Part shown: piece after piece, positions 16,912 to 25,354 of the stretch
Layout of the letters: each line of letters opens with the position of its first letter
Numbering within the stretch: the first letter of the stretch is position 1
DNA from: an uncultured Porphyromonadaceae bacterium
GTDB lineage: Bacteria > Bacteroidota > Bacteroidia > Bacteroidales > Muribaculaceae
Assembly: GCA_947643165.1 (NCBI GenBank)
Contig: CANRVB010000006.1
Span: 1 to 64,000, forward strand
DNA length: 64,000 nucleotides
Direction of reading: 5' to 3'
Notes under the pieces: generated by a model
What the model was told of the DNA's origin: nothing
Databases searched by the model: none
What the model saw: only the letters and a program-made list of their open reading frames with translations
Program-made: the position numbers and the translations under genes

Positions 16912-18389
16912 AGTCTTATGCCTTTGATTGCTGTATGTTGGTAAGTAGTCATTCCATCACGCAGAGTGGCCGTGCATTTGAATAGGCAGACGGGCGGGAC
17001 ACCGTCGGGCACACTGTCAAGATCGGCCTCGGTGAACGTAATGGAGCTACCGCAGTTGGCATGCTTGGCCGCCCACACATTGTCAGAGGCCACCCGCTGA
17101 TTGCCATCCTTATCCTCGCTATATCGCGTCCATTCAAAATCAGCCGGCAGGATCTGTGCTGTCACATCCTGGTTGTACAGCTCCGCATATACCGTCAGCT
17201 CAAATTTGAACTTTGCCGGGTTAATTGCCGCCGGACCACCGATTAATTGGATCGTGAAATAGGGGTTGCCTTCAACGAACGCCCAGTCGGTGTTGTTCCA
17301 TGCAGGAACAGCCGTTGTGCCGGTCTTGCAGCAACGCCACTTACAGCCGAGATACCACACGTCGGACTGTTCATAGTCAAGAGTCTCCTCTCGGAAGGTG
17401 TCTCCGGCGTAGTAGTCCGCACCTGCTACAAACGGCCCACGATCGCGGATAACCGGCTTGGGCCTGCCCTGATAGTCGACCGTGATAAAGTTCTGCGCTG
17501 CGATTACCTTGCTGTAGATGCCCTCTGCGCCGTGCAGCTCTTCCGGTAGCTGCTTGTCAAGAAACGACGGCAAGATACCGAAAGATGATCCCCAATTTGA
17601 GGCGTCGATGATCGGCTTTGTCACGCCCTCGTAGCGTACAAGCCTGCCCTCTGACGACGACAGATAGAACAGCCTTTGGCGCGTCTCATCGGTCTGATGT
17701 CCCCAGCGAGCTATCTTCATCAGCTCACACGGCGGCGGGCAATACTTGGTTGGCTCGCCCGGCTGATACTCGTAGCCCTGTCCCTCCGGCGTATCCTCGA
17801 CCGGGTAAAGCGACACCTCGATAGAGTTAGCGGCAGTGTTGACGCTGTTGACGCGCATCCACGACGTGTAGTACGTGCCGCCACCGGTAGCGAGATTGTT
17901 GATCATGCCCTTAAGCACCGCACCCTGAGTCATGGCCGTAAAGTAGCCGTCGTACTTCGGAGAGAGCGTCAGGCGATAGGTGTTGTTGCCAAGATCCTCC
18001 ACCGACTCAACCGTATCGCTCTCGGTGAAAATCTGATCACCCTCGATAGCCTGCAGGCGGTTGACGATGAGTTCCTGAACCCACATGGCCGTCCGCACTC
18101 TGAGGCTCTCCACCTCGGCGTTACCTCCGGCGTCGATCCTGCCGCCGGATCCGCCCACCATGCCCTGGATGAACTTGCCGAACTCGGCGCCCTTAAGGAA
18201 CTGGATCAAGCCCTCGGCCACGTCATCATCGACCCTGCTAAGATACTTGTCAGACCCGCCACTCTCTACAAATTGCTGTATCATGTCGACAAGGATTGAG
18301 CCGACACGAAAAGCAGTATTCTCGCGGTCATGGATCGCGTCGCGAACCATACAAGCGCGGTTTAACAAGTCCTGAATATTAACGGGCAT
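16908..18389 (-). CDS. Phage fibre/appendage protein, first gene of fibre operon
   Basis: A 493-residue structural protein. The start at 18,389 (MPVNIQDLLNRACMV) is chosen because the upstream in-frame ATG at 18,407 lies inside the -7 promoter box. The N-terminal 75 residues are helical and may anchor to the tail; a Gly-rich hinge (MVGGSGGRIDAGGNAEVESLRV) leads to a beta-rich region. Residues around 310-370 hold a Trp/Tyr-rich segment (GADYYAGDTF ... VWYLGCKWRCCKTG) that resembles carbohydrate-binding modules in other fibres. Receptor-binding role is inferred. Confidence 0.55.
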   Translation of the reverse strand: MPVNIQDLLNRACMVRDAIHDRENTAFRVGSILVDMIQQFVESGGSDKYLSRVDDDVAEGLIQFLKGAEFGKFIQGMVGGSGGRIDAGGNAEVESLRVRTAMWVQELIVNRLQAIEGDQIFTESDTVESVEDLGNNTYRLTLSPKYDGYFTAMTQGAVLKGMINNLATGGGTYYTSWMRVNSVNTAANSIEVSLYPVEDTPEGQGYEYQPGEPTKYCPPPCELMKIARWGHQTDETRQRLFYLSSSEGRLVRYEGVTKPIIDASNWGSSFGILPSFLDKQLPEELHGAEGIYSKVIAAQNFITVDYQGRPKPVIRDRGPFVAGADYYAGDTFREETLDYEQSDVWYLGCKWRCCKTGTTAVPAWNNTDWAFVEGNPYFTIQLIGGPAAINPAKFKFELTVYAELYNQDVTAQILPADFEWTRYSEDKDGNQRVASDNVWAAKHANCGSSITFTEADLDSVPDGVPPVCLFKCTATLRDGMTTYQHTAIKGIRL

Positions 18390-18404
18390 ATCTTCGTTTT
18401 TCAA

Positions 18405-18434
18405 CAAAGATATGCCCTCCCGCTCATAGCCAAA
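18405..18434 (-). promoter_or_regulatory. Late-type phage promoter for fibre operon
   Basis: Minus strand: TTTG (18,431-18,434), 18 bases, TATCTTTG (18,405-18,412). The -33 box is within GTCTTTTTG (18,431-18,439) as in three other phage promoters. Start of transcription is predicted about 18,398, nine bases before the ATG at 18,389. Confidence 0.75.
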
Positions 18435-18440
18435 AAGACC

Positions 18441-18920
18441 TTACCGCAGAGCATTGCGGCTGTCATCGACAGCATCGCAGACGACACGCGCCGCCTCCTC
18501 TCCGGTTATCCTGGCAAGATCCTCGATCATTGCCCGGACAGACATATACAGCTTCTTGCTGAACCAGTCGCGCCGTTGGCGTGGCTTTCCTGAGGTCAGA
18601 TAACCTCCCGGCTTCTTTCCTACACGGCGTGGAATATCAAGTTTGGCCTCCCGCCGGTATTCAGGATCAAGGATCAGAAGGTCACCGTCATTCCCTTTCT
18701 TATATCCGTTGCCTACGCCGTAGGCCTGGTACAGGCCATAGCGTAGGAATGTCATTGTGATTGACGTTCCGTTGGCCGTCTCCTGAATCCGGCTATTGAA
18801 CGACTGATGAAGATTGCCGGTATAGACAACCTTCATCCGCTCGATTTTCTCCTGCCAGATATGGAGCTGAGTTCGCGTCCACTCCTCGATGTATTTTTTA
18901 TCGTCGTTCAGTTCTCCCAT
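18441..18920 (-). CDS. Phage head-tail/tail completion protein (HK97 gp10-like candidate)
   Basis: A 159-residue basic protein. The helical N-terminus followed by VVYTGNLHQSF, FLRYGLYQAYGVGNG and a C-terminal helix resembles small tail completion proteins such as HK97 gp10 in layout. It overlaps the 18,908 gene by 13 bases and is the last gene of the connector block. The family match is by layout only. Confidence 0.45.
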   Translation of the reverse strand: MGELNDDKKYIEEWTRTQLHIWQEKIERMKVVYTGNLHQSFNSRIQETANGTSITMTFLRYGLYQAYGVGNGYKKGNDGDLLILDPEYRREAKLDIPRRVGKKPGGYLTSGKPRQRRDWFSKKLYMSVRAMIEDLARITGEEAARVVCDAVDDSRNALR

Positions 18921-19411
18921 TCCTCGCTATCATAAGTCAGATCCACCGGTTCTGACACGTCGATCATGAAATAAAGGCCTGTGCAACCGCTGAGAAAGTA
19001 CTGGCCGAACTCACGCGACATCACATTTTCGGTGTGAAGGTAGACCATCTCATTGCTCAGATCCTCCTGATCAACGAGCAATCGGCTCATTATCTGCCGG
19101 AACAAAATTCTGCACGTGGTGAGCGCCGCTATACGCGCTGTCTCATCTTGGAGCTTATGCCGCCGCATCATGAATACAGTAAACGTCCTCTTCATGAACC
19201 AGCCTCCTGACTTTCCCCGGAACAGCACCCCATCGTTCGCATCATCGAGACAGAAGAACGCATTTGTTGTCCTGAAGCTGTCGAGCGGGCCCTGCAGCGA
19301 TTCAATGCCTGTGCATGTACAGAACTTGAATCCCAAAGCCTTTGCGAGACGGTTTTTCGCGCAAAGCTTCGAGAAATAAGCCTCCGAGTCAAATAAACTT
19401 TTTGCGTCCAT
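18908..19411 (-). CDS. Phage connector-block protein of unknown function
   Basis: A 167-residue protein without a family I recognise. It has a Cys pair (KFCTCTG), an aromatic/basic centre (GGWFMKRTFTVFMMRRHK) and ends in an acidic tail. Its place between portal-proximal genes and the tail completion candidate suggests a neck or tail-terminator role. Confidence 0.45.
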   Translation of the reverse strand: MDAKSLFDSEAYFSKLCAKNRLAKALGFKFCTCTGIESLQGPLDSFRTTNAFFCLDDANDGVLFRGKSGGWFMKRTFTVFMMRRHKLQDETARIAALTTCRILFRQIMSRLLVDQEDLSNEMVYLHTENVMSREFGQYFLSGCTGLYFMIDVSEPVDLTYDSEEWEN

Positions 19412-19413
19412 GC

Positions 19414-20181
19414 CTATGATTTTGATTTACGTCTGTACTCTTCAGCTTCCTTCGACTTGTAGTCAAGTTCTGTCAATGCACGCCAACAGTCAGTATCAAA
19501 TATCTCCTGCTCCTTTGTGACGTCGCCGCCTGTCAAGGCTCGGATCTGATTGTTCATCACCTCAAGCATTTCCGGAGTCTCTACCTCGCCGGCTACCGGA
19601 CGGAAGAAATTTCGGAACTGCCGGGCGAAATTAGCCTTGATCTGCACAGCCCACTGGATCAGGTTGAACACCTCAAAAGGCTCAAGTCCCCGCTGGCGGT
19701 CATAGCCGGGATACAGGATTTCGGCTATCGACTTCAGAGCTTCAGGATTCCTTGAGGAGATGTAGCCCTGGTATAGATTCTCAAGCTGAAGATAATCGCT
19801 GAACTTCACGCCGTGGAGCGAAGCGTCAACGGCCTTGACCTTCGGGGTCTTGAGCCAGGCGATCCGCACGGGATCCGCGCCAGGGTGCTTGATAAACTCC
19901 AACGGCTCGAGATACTCAAGCAACTTGTCCGGCGAAATCCATAGCCTACGCGGTTTTCCATCGACCATAAACCTGATCTGATACCGCTCCTCCTGGCAGC
20001 GCTCTATCCGGAGCCCGGTCAGATAGCGGAACACAGCGAACATCAGGTTTACCTGTCCCTGGTGTGACGCGCAGAGCCGGTACACATCGCGCAATTCATC
20101 TTGCGTGAATTCAGTCCACGCCTTAGGCAGAGTGACATGTACCGTATTATCCGAAAAAGAAACACGTGTCCGATTTTTCAT
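19414..20181 (-). CDS. Phage protein, connector region, unknown function
   Basis: A 255-residue protein starting at MKNRTRVSFSDNTVHV (20,181). An upstream in-frame ATG at 20,259 is not preferred because it lies deep inside the preceding gene. Even so the two genes overlap by 35 bases. The protein is mostly helical, with a conserved-looking core (FTQDELRDVYRLCASHQGQ ... GLRIERCQEERYQI). It probably takes part in head-tail joining or DNA packaging, judged by position next to the portal. Confidence 0.45.
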   Translation of the reverse strand: MKNRTRVSFSDNTVHVTLPKAWTEFTQDELRDVYRLCASHQGQVNLMFAVFRYLTGLRIERCQEERYQIRFMVDGKPRRLWISPDKLLEYLEPLEFIKHPGADPVRIAWLKTPKVKAVDASLHGVKFSDYLQLENLYQGYISSRNPEALKSIAEILYPGYDRQRGLEPFEVFNLIQWAVQIKANFARQFRNFFRPVAGEVETPEMLEVMNNQIRALTGGDVTKEQEIFDTDCWRALTELDYKSKEAEEYRRKSKS

Positions 20182-20986
20182 TGCGGTAAGGTGTAAAGTG
20201 AATAGCCTTGTACGCTGAAGATCCCATATATTCCGGGAAATCCTCGGGATGCTCCTCAAGATATTGTATCAGCGCATTTCGATGGAATATCTGCATATCC
20301 GATTTTCCCGCATAAGCCACAACAACGTTGCGGCACATTCTCATGGCCACTATCTGAGTCTCCGTCTCGCGGCCATAGGCTACGGCACCCGTCAGAGCCT
20401 TGAACTGCTCCGGAGAGATGATGTGCTTCACAACATACTCTCCGGCATAGATCGCTTCCCAATATTTCGCTCTGTCGGCCAGTGTCGGCTCCGCTATGCC
20501 GAACAGCTTGAAATACTTCAGATGCCAAAACAGCGATTCCGAGAAAATCCCGCGCGTATGCTCCGGGATATCCTCCCGATGTCTTGCCAGTTCAAGCAGA
20601 TCCATCAGATAACCCTCGTAGAGCTTACAAAGCTGACGCCGGAGCCGCTCGACACGATCCGCTGACGCCGGAGCCACATTCTGATTTGACACTACGCCAA
20701 ATCCGGTAGACGTCTGCACCAGATCCAACTGAGGCACCGCCTCATGATAAGCCTTGCATATCACATACTTCTTGACAGCCTGCGCCATCTTCATGTCATC
20801 GTCGGTCGCATCTTCGCTGAGTGCGGCCTCAAGCGGCAGAGCCTCAGTAAAGTCCACAGATAGCAGCCTGATAATATCCGCGTGTGCGTCAGCTATAGCC
20901 ACCCTTAGCTGCTCGAGCAGGCTGTCATCAGGCGTCGTACCGCTCGGGCATACGGCTTCAAAATCTTCTTTTGTAATCGTGATCAT
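20147..20986 (-). CDS. Phage head-tail connector-like protein
   Basis: A 279-residue protein directly after the portal. The N-terminus (MITITKEDFEAVCPSGTTPDD) and helical body resemble Bacteroidetes phage connector proteins (DUF6712-like, from memory). ITKEDF, AQAVKKYVICKAYHEAVPQLDLV and RVERLRRQLCKLYEGYLMD are its more distinctive segments. Adaptor role inferred from position. Confidence 0.5.
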   Translation of the reverse strand: MITITKEDFEAVCPSGTTPDDSLLEQLRVAIADAHADIIRLLSVDFTEALPLEAALSEDATDDDMKMAQAVKKYVICKAYHEAVPQLDLVQTSTGFGVVSNQNVAPASADRVERLRRQLCKLYEGYLMDLLELARHREDIPEHTRGIFSESLFWHLKYFKLFGIAEPTLADRAKYWEAIYAGEYVVKHIISPEQFKALTGAVAYGRETETQIVAMRMCRNVVVAYAGKSDMQIFHRNALIQYLEEHPEDFPEYMGSSAYKAIHFTPYRNEKSDTCFFFG

Positions 20987-20989
20987 CGG

Positions 20990-22375
20990 TTAGTCGTTTA
21001 CATCTGTTGTCGTTCCGTCAGGATTTTTCTTGACTGCATCCGTTTTCTTATCAAGAGTGGTCAGCAGCACAATCGGCACTTCCGGCTTGACCTTTGCCTG
21101 CCATCCGTTGAAATATATTATCAGCTCATGAACGCGGAGCAGCATGTCATGGAATGCCGTCTCAAGACTCTGTTTCAGGGTGAACAGCTCCCGCTTGTCA
21201 GATCCTGAATTGTTGCTCTGACTCTTGCCCGGAGTCGCGCCTACCAGGTTAGGATGGATGTTCGTGCCATAACAGATCATGTTACTGGCCTCCTGGATAT
21301 CCTCGCTCCAGTCGCCGCCCTCCTTGCTGCTGTCGATCAGATTGACCCTGACCATGCGCTGCTCCTTGCCGTAGCTGTCGATATAATAGCCGGTGATCCA
21401 CACCTTGCCGGAGTTTTCAACGCCCGTGACAAAGCGCTTGATATTCTCCTTCTCCTGCTTTATACGCTCGGCTATGGCGACAGGATCAATCAGATGCTCC
21501 TCCGCGATCAGGTTTGCCCAATAGTCCTTGTGGATCTCAACCTGATACTTTACTGACGCGTGATTGCGGATCTTCGCCTTTTTCGCCTTGCCGATAAGAC
21601 GCTTCAGATCGTACCAGTCGCCACGGAACAGAGCCGTGTAGTACGGCATCGGATAGTAGCGCTGTCCCGGAGTAGGGAAGCGCATTACCATGGCAAACTT
21701 TGTTTCCGACGTTGGGCGTTGAGTCACGCCCTTGTCGTTAGGCTCGCGCCCCATGAGCGCCATCAGATGACCGATAGGGTTGCGCTCGTCAAGGAGTGTC
21801 AACACCTCTACGTCATCCTTTGTCAGGCGGCTTTTCTGCTTCCAGTTGGCGAAAAACACATGTTCAACACGTCCGGAACTGTTTGCCTTCTCAAAGCGGC
21901 AGTAACAGGCATCCTTATGCACCACCTTGACTATTTTTGTACGCGCCTTATTCAGGATCACCACAGCCACGGAGAAGAAAAAGTGCTTCATATCCGTACA
22001 CTGCTCAAGATAAAAACTCTTGAGAGAATTGCTCATCATGAAGCGCTCTATCTCCGGATCCTCCGTAGGCGTCTTTGTCTCCCGGTCGTTATACTGGAGT
22101 CCGTTGCCGTAGGCAGTCAGGACGTTAAAAAACAGGTTCTGCGACAGCACCTCGTCAGTCCCGATAGCATGGAGCAGATGCTGCGGCATCTGATCATCGG
22201 GACCGAACGGAATATACTTCAGCTTCTGATAGCCCGGCACCGGCAACGGTGTGGCATATCCATCCTCGTCAAAGACAGAGGCAGAATCGGCTACGTCCGA
22301 CAACGCCTCGTTCATCGGCACCGAGATATCATATATCTCGCCCTTCGGGATTTCAACGTATGACTTCAAATCCAT
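20990..22375 (-). CDS. Phage portal protein
   Basis: A 461-residue protein forming the DNA entry ring of the head. Portal-type features include KYIPFGPDDQMPQHLLHAIG (about 45-65), the central basic region after LFRGDWYDLKRLIGKAKKAK, and the C-terminal NLVGATPGKSQSNNSGSDKR segment followed by a long helix (ELFTLKQSLETAFHDMLLRV), common in phage portals. It is separated from the terminase by several accessory genes, an unusual order. Confidence 0.8.
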   Translation of the reverse strand: MDLKSYVEIPKGEIYDISVPMNEALSDVADSASVFDEDGYATPLPVPGYQKLKYIPFGPDDQMPQHLLHAIGTDEVLSQNLFFNVLTAYGNGLQYNDRETKTPTEDPEIERFMMSNSLKSFYLEQCTDMKHFFFSVAVVILNKARTKIVKVVHKDACYCRFEKANSSGRVEHVFFANWKQKSRLTKDDVEVLTLLDERNPIGHLMALMGREPNDKGVTQRPTSETKFAMVMRFPTPGQRYYPMPYYTALFRGDWYDLKRLIGKAKKAKIRNHASVKYQVEIHKDYWANLIAEEHLIDPVAIAERIKQEKENIKRFVTGVENSGKVWITGYYIDSYGKEQRMVRVNLIDSSKEGGDWSEDIQEASNMICYGTNIHPNLVGATPGKSQSNNSGSDKRELFTLKQSLETAFHDMLLRVHELIIYFNGWQAKVKPEVPIVLLTTLDKKTDAVKKNPDGTTTDVND

Positions 22376-22601
22376 TTATCTCAAATAAAGTTATGTCGCG
22401 GAACTCGCGGATCAGATGGCTTTCCGGCAACTCGATCCTGTGCGTACCCTTGCGCCAGTGGCCACCTATGCACTTCACATTGCGATACTCCAGGATATCG
22501 CCGGTCGTCAGCTTCCACACCTTGAGAGTGACCGGCAGGCCGCTCTCGAGCAAAGTAATGGCGTCTCGCCAGTGCAGACATTTCGTTGGTCGTTTATTCA
22601 T
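22353..22601 (-). CDS. Small phage protein, unknown function
   Basis: An 82-residue protein. The start MNKRPTKCLHWRDAI (22,601) is chosen because ATGAATAA there overlaps the stop of the preceding gene. It is a basic protein with a small beta-rich core (VTLKVWKLTTGDILEYRNV), resembling small head-associated proteins in placement only. Its 3' end overlaps the portal start by 23 bases. Confidence 0.5.
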   Translation of the reverse strand: MNKRPTKCLHWRDAITLLESGLPVTLKVWKLTTGDILEYRNVKCIGGHWRKGTHRIELPESHLIREFRDITLFEINGFEVIR

Positions 22602-23628
22602 AAGTGCGGTCGAATGTGTCATCGAATATCCGCGGAGGCCTCGGCACATCGAGCCTGGCCACGCGGTCATCAGCGAGCTGCCACGTGATAGTGGCGTTGC
22701 GGTATGAAAAATTAAGGTTTGACTCTGAGGTATTGTCGTTGGTGTGCTTCAGATCGCAGTCGGTCACATGCACTTCATCGCCGCTGTCGCCGTTGTCGAG
22801 CAGGAAGAAAACAGCCTTTGAATTGGCCAGCGACATTGCCACCCATTCCATGCCGGCAGGCAGTGGCCCGGTGTACGTCTTCTGCGATATCACCTCCTGG
22901 ATCTGATAAGACCGGATATACCCGTTGATATTGGCCGTGGAGCGCGTGTAGGTCGGCTCCGTCTCCCGAGTGCCGGTCATATACAGTGTGTCCCACGCTC
23001 CGAAAGCGTTTCTGAAGATGAATGCATCGCTCAGATCCGGCATCGTAGGCATCACCTGATACTTTGCCCTTCGGGCGCCGCACACAACTGTATATTCGAC
23101 CAACTGACCCATCGACGCATTCACAAACTTGCGCGGGCTCACATCGAGCACTGCCAATCCTGAGGCCGTAGCTATGGCCACAGTGCGCCGGGAGATACCG
23201 GCATCGCCGTAGTAGACGCATTCGGCGGTTACAGCCGCCGGACTGGCGGCATATACCGTCAGCGTCTCATATCGCGCCGTGTGAGTCCTGCGGGCACCCT
23301 GCATCGGAGTAAGGAATGAGGCATCAAGAAAATTCATGGCCCTCGATGTAATCGACCAGGCGCAGTAGAACACCCGTGGAGAGCCTATCACCGCGCCGTC
23401 GATCGAGAACGTGAAGTCGGCGTATACATCCTTGATATACGGTTCGAGGATCGAAGCCACGTCATAAATCGTGATCGTCCCCGTGTCATCAGGATAATAC
23501 GTGTTGCTGAAGATCTCCTTGCCTCCATGGCTGATCACAAACTCGGCCATCGACGACGACGTGAACGAAATCCTGTTGAGTTCGCCGAGAAACATTCTGG
23601 AATAAAGAGCTGTGAGAGTGATAGCCAT
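22594..23628 (-). CDS. Phage structural protein, beta-rich, unknown function
   Basis: A 344-residue protein, first gene after a late-type promoter. No family recognised. Composition is rich in Thr, Ala, Ser and aromatic residues with alternating hydrophobic strands (SFTSSSMAEFVISHGG; VYADFTFSIDGAVIGSPRVF), as in tail or appendage proteins. It is coupled to the next gene by an ATGA-type overlap. Confidence 0.5.
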   Translation of the reverse strand: MAITLTALYSRMFLGELNRISFTSSSMAEFVISHGGKEIFSNTYYPDDTGTITIYDVASILEPYIKDVYADFTFSIDGAVIGSPRVFYCAWSITSRAMNFLDASFLTPMQGARRTHTARYETLTVYAASPAAVTAECVYYGDAGISRRTVAIATASGLAVLDVSPRKFVNASMGQLVEYTVVCGARRAKYQVMPTMPDLSDAFIFRNAFGAWDTLYMTGTRETEPTYTRSTANINGYIRSYQIQEVISQKTYTGPLPAGMEWVAMSLANSKAVFFLLDNGDSGDEVHVTDCDLKHTNDNTSESNLNFSYRNATITWQLADDRVARLDVPRPPRIFDDTFDRTYE

Positions 23629-23648
23629 GCCGTTTATCTTGATGACGT

Positions 23649-23678
23649 CAAAGTTAATACACCCTCATACAAGGCAAA
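23649..23678 (-). promoter_or_regulatory. Late-type phage promoter upstream of the portal block
   Basis: Minus strand: TTTG (23,675-23,678), 18 bases, TAACTTTG (23,649-23,656), with the -33 box embedded in GTCTTTTTG (23,675-23,683). A GC-rich hairpin (GGCAGCGCC ... GGCGCTGTC) lies just upstream and could terminate transcription entering from the accessory genes. Confidence 0.75.
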
Positions 23679-23737
23679 AAGACAGCGCCATCACGGCGCT
23701 GCCTTTCGCACGATATTTATTAATGTCAAAAAAAATG

Positions 23738-23992
23738 TCAGTCGAGCGGTGGGAACGGCGGGATAGGCATCCACTGAGTGGCGCCTTCCGGCCATCCTGA
23801 CCACTCATGAAATGACTCTGTGAGCAGACAATCATCAAACAAGAACCCGGTCCGGGTTTTCCGAGTGTATCTCACAAGGATCCGCTGACCTTCGGCCGGT
23901 GTTTCCTTCACGCTGCGCCATGGTGATTGACTGTCTCCGGCCACGGCCTGAGGCTTGTCATTGTTCTTGCTCATCTTCTTTTTTGTTTGCAT
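23738..23992 (-). CDS. Small DUF551-like phage protein
   Basis: An 84-residue protein. The pattern SPWRSVKETPAEGQRILVRY ... GWPEGATQWMPIPP is that of DUF551, a family frequent in phages and of unknown function. Start could also be Met7 (23,974). It is the last gene before a late-type promoter. Confidence 0.55.
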   Translation of the reverse strand: MQTKKKMSKNNDKPQAVAGDSQSPWRSVKETPAEGQRILVRYTRKTRTGFLFDDCLLTESFHEWSGWPEGATQWMPIPPFPPLD

Positions 23993-24025
23993 AGATAGTC
24001 ATATATAGCGTTAACGTGTTGATGG

Positions 24026-24346
24026 TCACTCCATTTCTCTCAGCTGATGGGGGGGGGTCGATTTCCCTGACACCCTGCGCATCATCCACCTCCAGGTGTG
24101 TTCGTAGTCCGTCAGCTCATAGCCGAGCTTGATCATTGTCAGCGATACCACGTCGTCAGGCACAAACGACACCGGCTCAAGCTCACGGATTATATCCTGG
24201 GAATCCATGTCGTCATCGCCCGGCACTGCCGACGGACGGAAGCTCTTCATCATTGTGGCCACGATAGCAGCCTCACGGTCCAGGCCGTGTACAGCCGGTT
24301 CGGTCCGGATCTCCTCGATAATGTTGAGATACTCCTGATCAGTCAT
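24026..24346 (-). CDS. Small phage protein with C9 tract near its end
   Basis: A 106-residue acidic protein of unknown function with a Shine-Dalgarno (AAAGGAGGTGAG) before its ATG, which overlaps the stop of a 30-codon upstream frame. A run of nine C in the coding strand (24,049-24,057) encodes STPPHQLREME at the end; a one-base change would truncate or replace the last 6-10 residues. No recognised domain. Confidence 0.55.
   Translation of the reverse strand: MTDQEYLNIIEEIRTEPAVHGLDREAAIVATMMKSFRPSAVPGDDDMDSQDIIRELEPVSFVPDDVVSLTMIKLGYELTDYEHTWRWMMRRVSGKSTPPHQLREME
24049..24057 (-). repeat. G9/C9 homopolymer in the 3' end of a phage gene
   Basis: Nine G on plus (C9 coding) located within the last ten codons of the 24,026 gene. 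The same length class as the three fibre tracts. Confidence 0.8.
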
Positions 24347-24431
24347 GGCTCACCTCCTTTCCGGCTACATGGTTAACTACCGACAGCATCAGGCTGCAGC
24401 CCGGCGCATGGATTGATGTTGATGGTTTCAT
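24339..24431 (-). CDS. 30-residue frame behind structured element 1
   Basis: A short frame (MKPSTSIHAPGCSLMLSVV...) beginning 6 nt after segment c of element 1 and ending at a TGA that overlaps the ATG of the 24,026 gene, with a Shine-Dalgarno inside its 3' end. The position is that of a leader peptide or translational coupler. Whether the peptide itself matters is unknown. Confidence 0.35.
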   Translation of the reverse strand: MKPSTSIHAPGCSLMLSVVNHVAGKEVSHD

Positions 24432-24662
24432 TGTTTTGGTCTTTAGCAAGGTAGACAGAAAAACGGCTACCGATCCGTTGCTAAAGACCATGATGCTATC
24501 TCTTTCGAGCGCAAATGTCCGGATGGTAGCCGTAAGGCTATGTAATGCCGGGGCGCAGTATTGGCCACGACAGGTTGAGCGTTGTTCGAGCTCGTGCGAG
24601 ATAGACATACTATCATGATCTTTAGCGCCACAAATGTAGTCTAAATTCTGTAATCCACCAAA
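24429..24662 (-). ncRNA. Structured leader RNA element 1 (promoter + switch-like leader)
   Basis: Minus strand. Promoter TTTG (24,659-24,662), 20 bases, TACATTTG (24,631-24,638). Segment a at 24,612-24,626, b at 24,480-24,494, c at 24,438-24,449. a:b pairs over 15 bp with one G-U; b:c pairs over 12 bp with no wobble. A second pair of alternatives: CGGCTACC-type strand at 24,520-24,533 with 24,463-24,477, or the GGTAG part of the latter with CTACC just before c. Segment c ends 6 nt before ATG 24,431-24,429. The second-stem bases covary with element 2 (A-T versus T-A). Confidence 0.7.
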
Positions 24663-24689
24663 TTTATTTGACGGAGTTGTTGAAAGTTT

Positions 24690-24920
24690 CATTGTTTTTG
24701 GGGTTAGCATGGTAGACAAAAAAGCGGCTACCGTTCCGCTGCTAACCCCATTGAGTCTGCTCCGAAGAGTACACGTAAGGACGGAAGGTAGCCGTGTGGC
24801 TATAACATGGACATGTGACATGCCCTGAGCTACTGCGAGCGTTAACCGCGCTCTGCGGTGCAGACTAACTGCAATGAGGTTAGCGCCACAAATGTAGTCT
24901 AAATTCTGTAATCCGCCAAA
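24690..24920 (-). ncRNA. Structured leader RNA element 2
   Basis: Minus strand. Promoter TTTG (24,917-24,920), 20 bases, TACATTTG (24,889-24,896). Segment a 24,872-24,884 (GCTAACCTCATTG) pairs with b 24,741-24,753 with one G-U; b pairs perfectly with c 24,700-24,709 (TGCTAACCCC). The second stem uses 24,782-24,794 with 24,725-24,738. c ends 7 nt before an ATG at 24,692-24,690. It lies in tandem with element 1 and shares the promoter region nearly base for base. Confidence 0.7.
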
Positions 24921-24958
24921 TTTATTTGACGGATTCATCTGAGCTATGGCCATACTGT

Positions 24959-25354
24959 TCATACCGCACCTCCTTTCTCCTGCTTCATCAGGTCGCGCAC
25001 AGTCTGATCCTCGATCAGGCTATAAAACGTGTAAGACACCTGGCTGCGGTTCATGAATCCTTCCTTGACCCGACGTACGGTCATATCGAAGACAAAATTG
25101 TCGTTGTACGGCGACGCTGGCTTAACGATGATCCATCCTTTATACAGATCTGCATCGAGCTTCAGCGGCTTGCCCTTGCTTGTCTCGTTGAGAGCGGCCA
25201 CAAGGTCAGCAAACTTCTTGACCAGTAGCTTCAGCTCAAGATCGCTCGGCAGAAGCACGTTCTCAAACTCCTGGGCTACCTTCTGCAGCAATGCCCCGCG
25301 CTTGGTCTTGCCCTGCACGGAATAGGTTGTCACCTTCGATACAAAGTATTTCAT
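24959..25354 (-). CDS. Small phage accessory protein, unknown function
   Basis: A 131-residue basic protein (MKYFVSKVTTYSVQGKTKRG...) with no recognised domain. It has a strong Shine-Dalgarno (AAGGAGGTGAGG) and overlaps the upstream small membrane protein by 4 bases. Its own 3' end contains AAAGGAGGTG right before an overlapping ATG (24,962), the start of a long frame running through elements 1 and 2. Confidence 0.55.
   Translation of the reverse strand: MKYFVSKVTTYSVQGKTKRGALLQKVAQEFENVLLPSDLELKLLVKKFADLVAALNETSKGKPLKLDADLYKGWIIVKPASPYNDNFVFDMTVRRVKEGFMNRSQVSYTFYSLIEDQTVRDLMKQEKGGAV

Noticed and set aside
24339-24962. A 207-codon open frame crossing elements 1 and 2 with a repeated PSNKFGGLQNLDYICGA segment
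   Set aside because: The repeat is explained by the duplicated promoter/leader DNA, and element 3 has an extra base that breaks the frame. A Shine-Dalgarno does precede its ATG, so a short peptide from the first part cannot be excluded.
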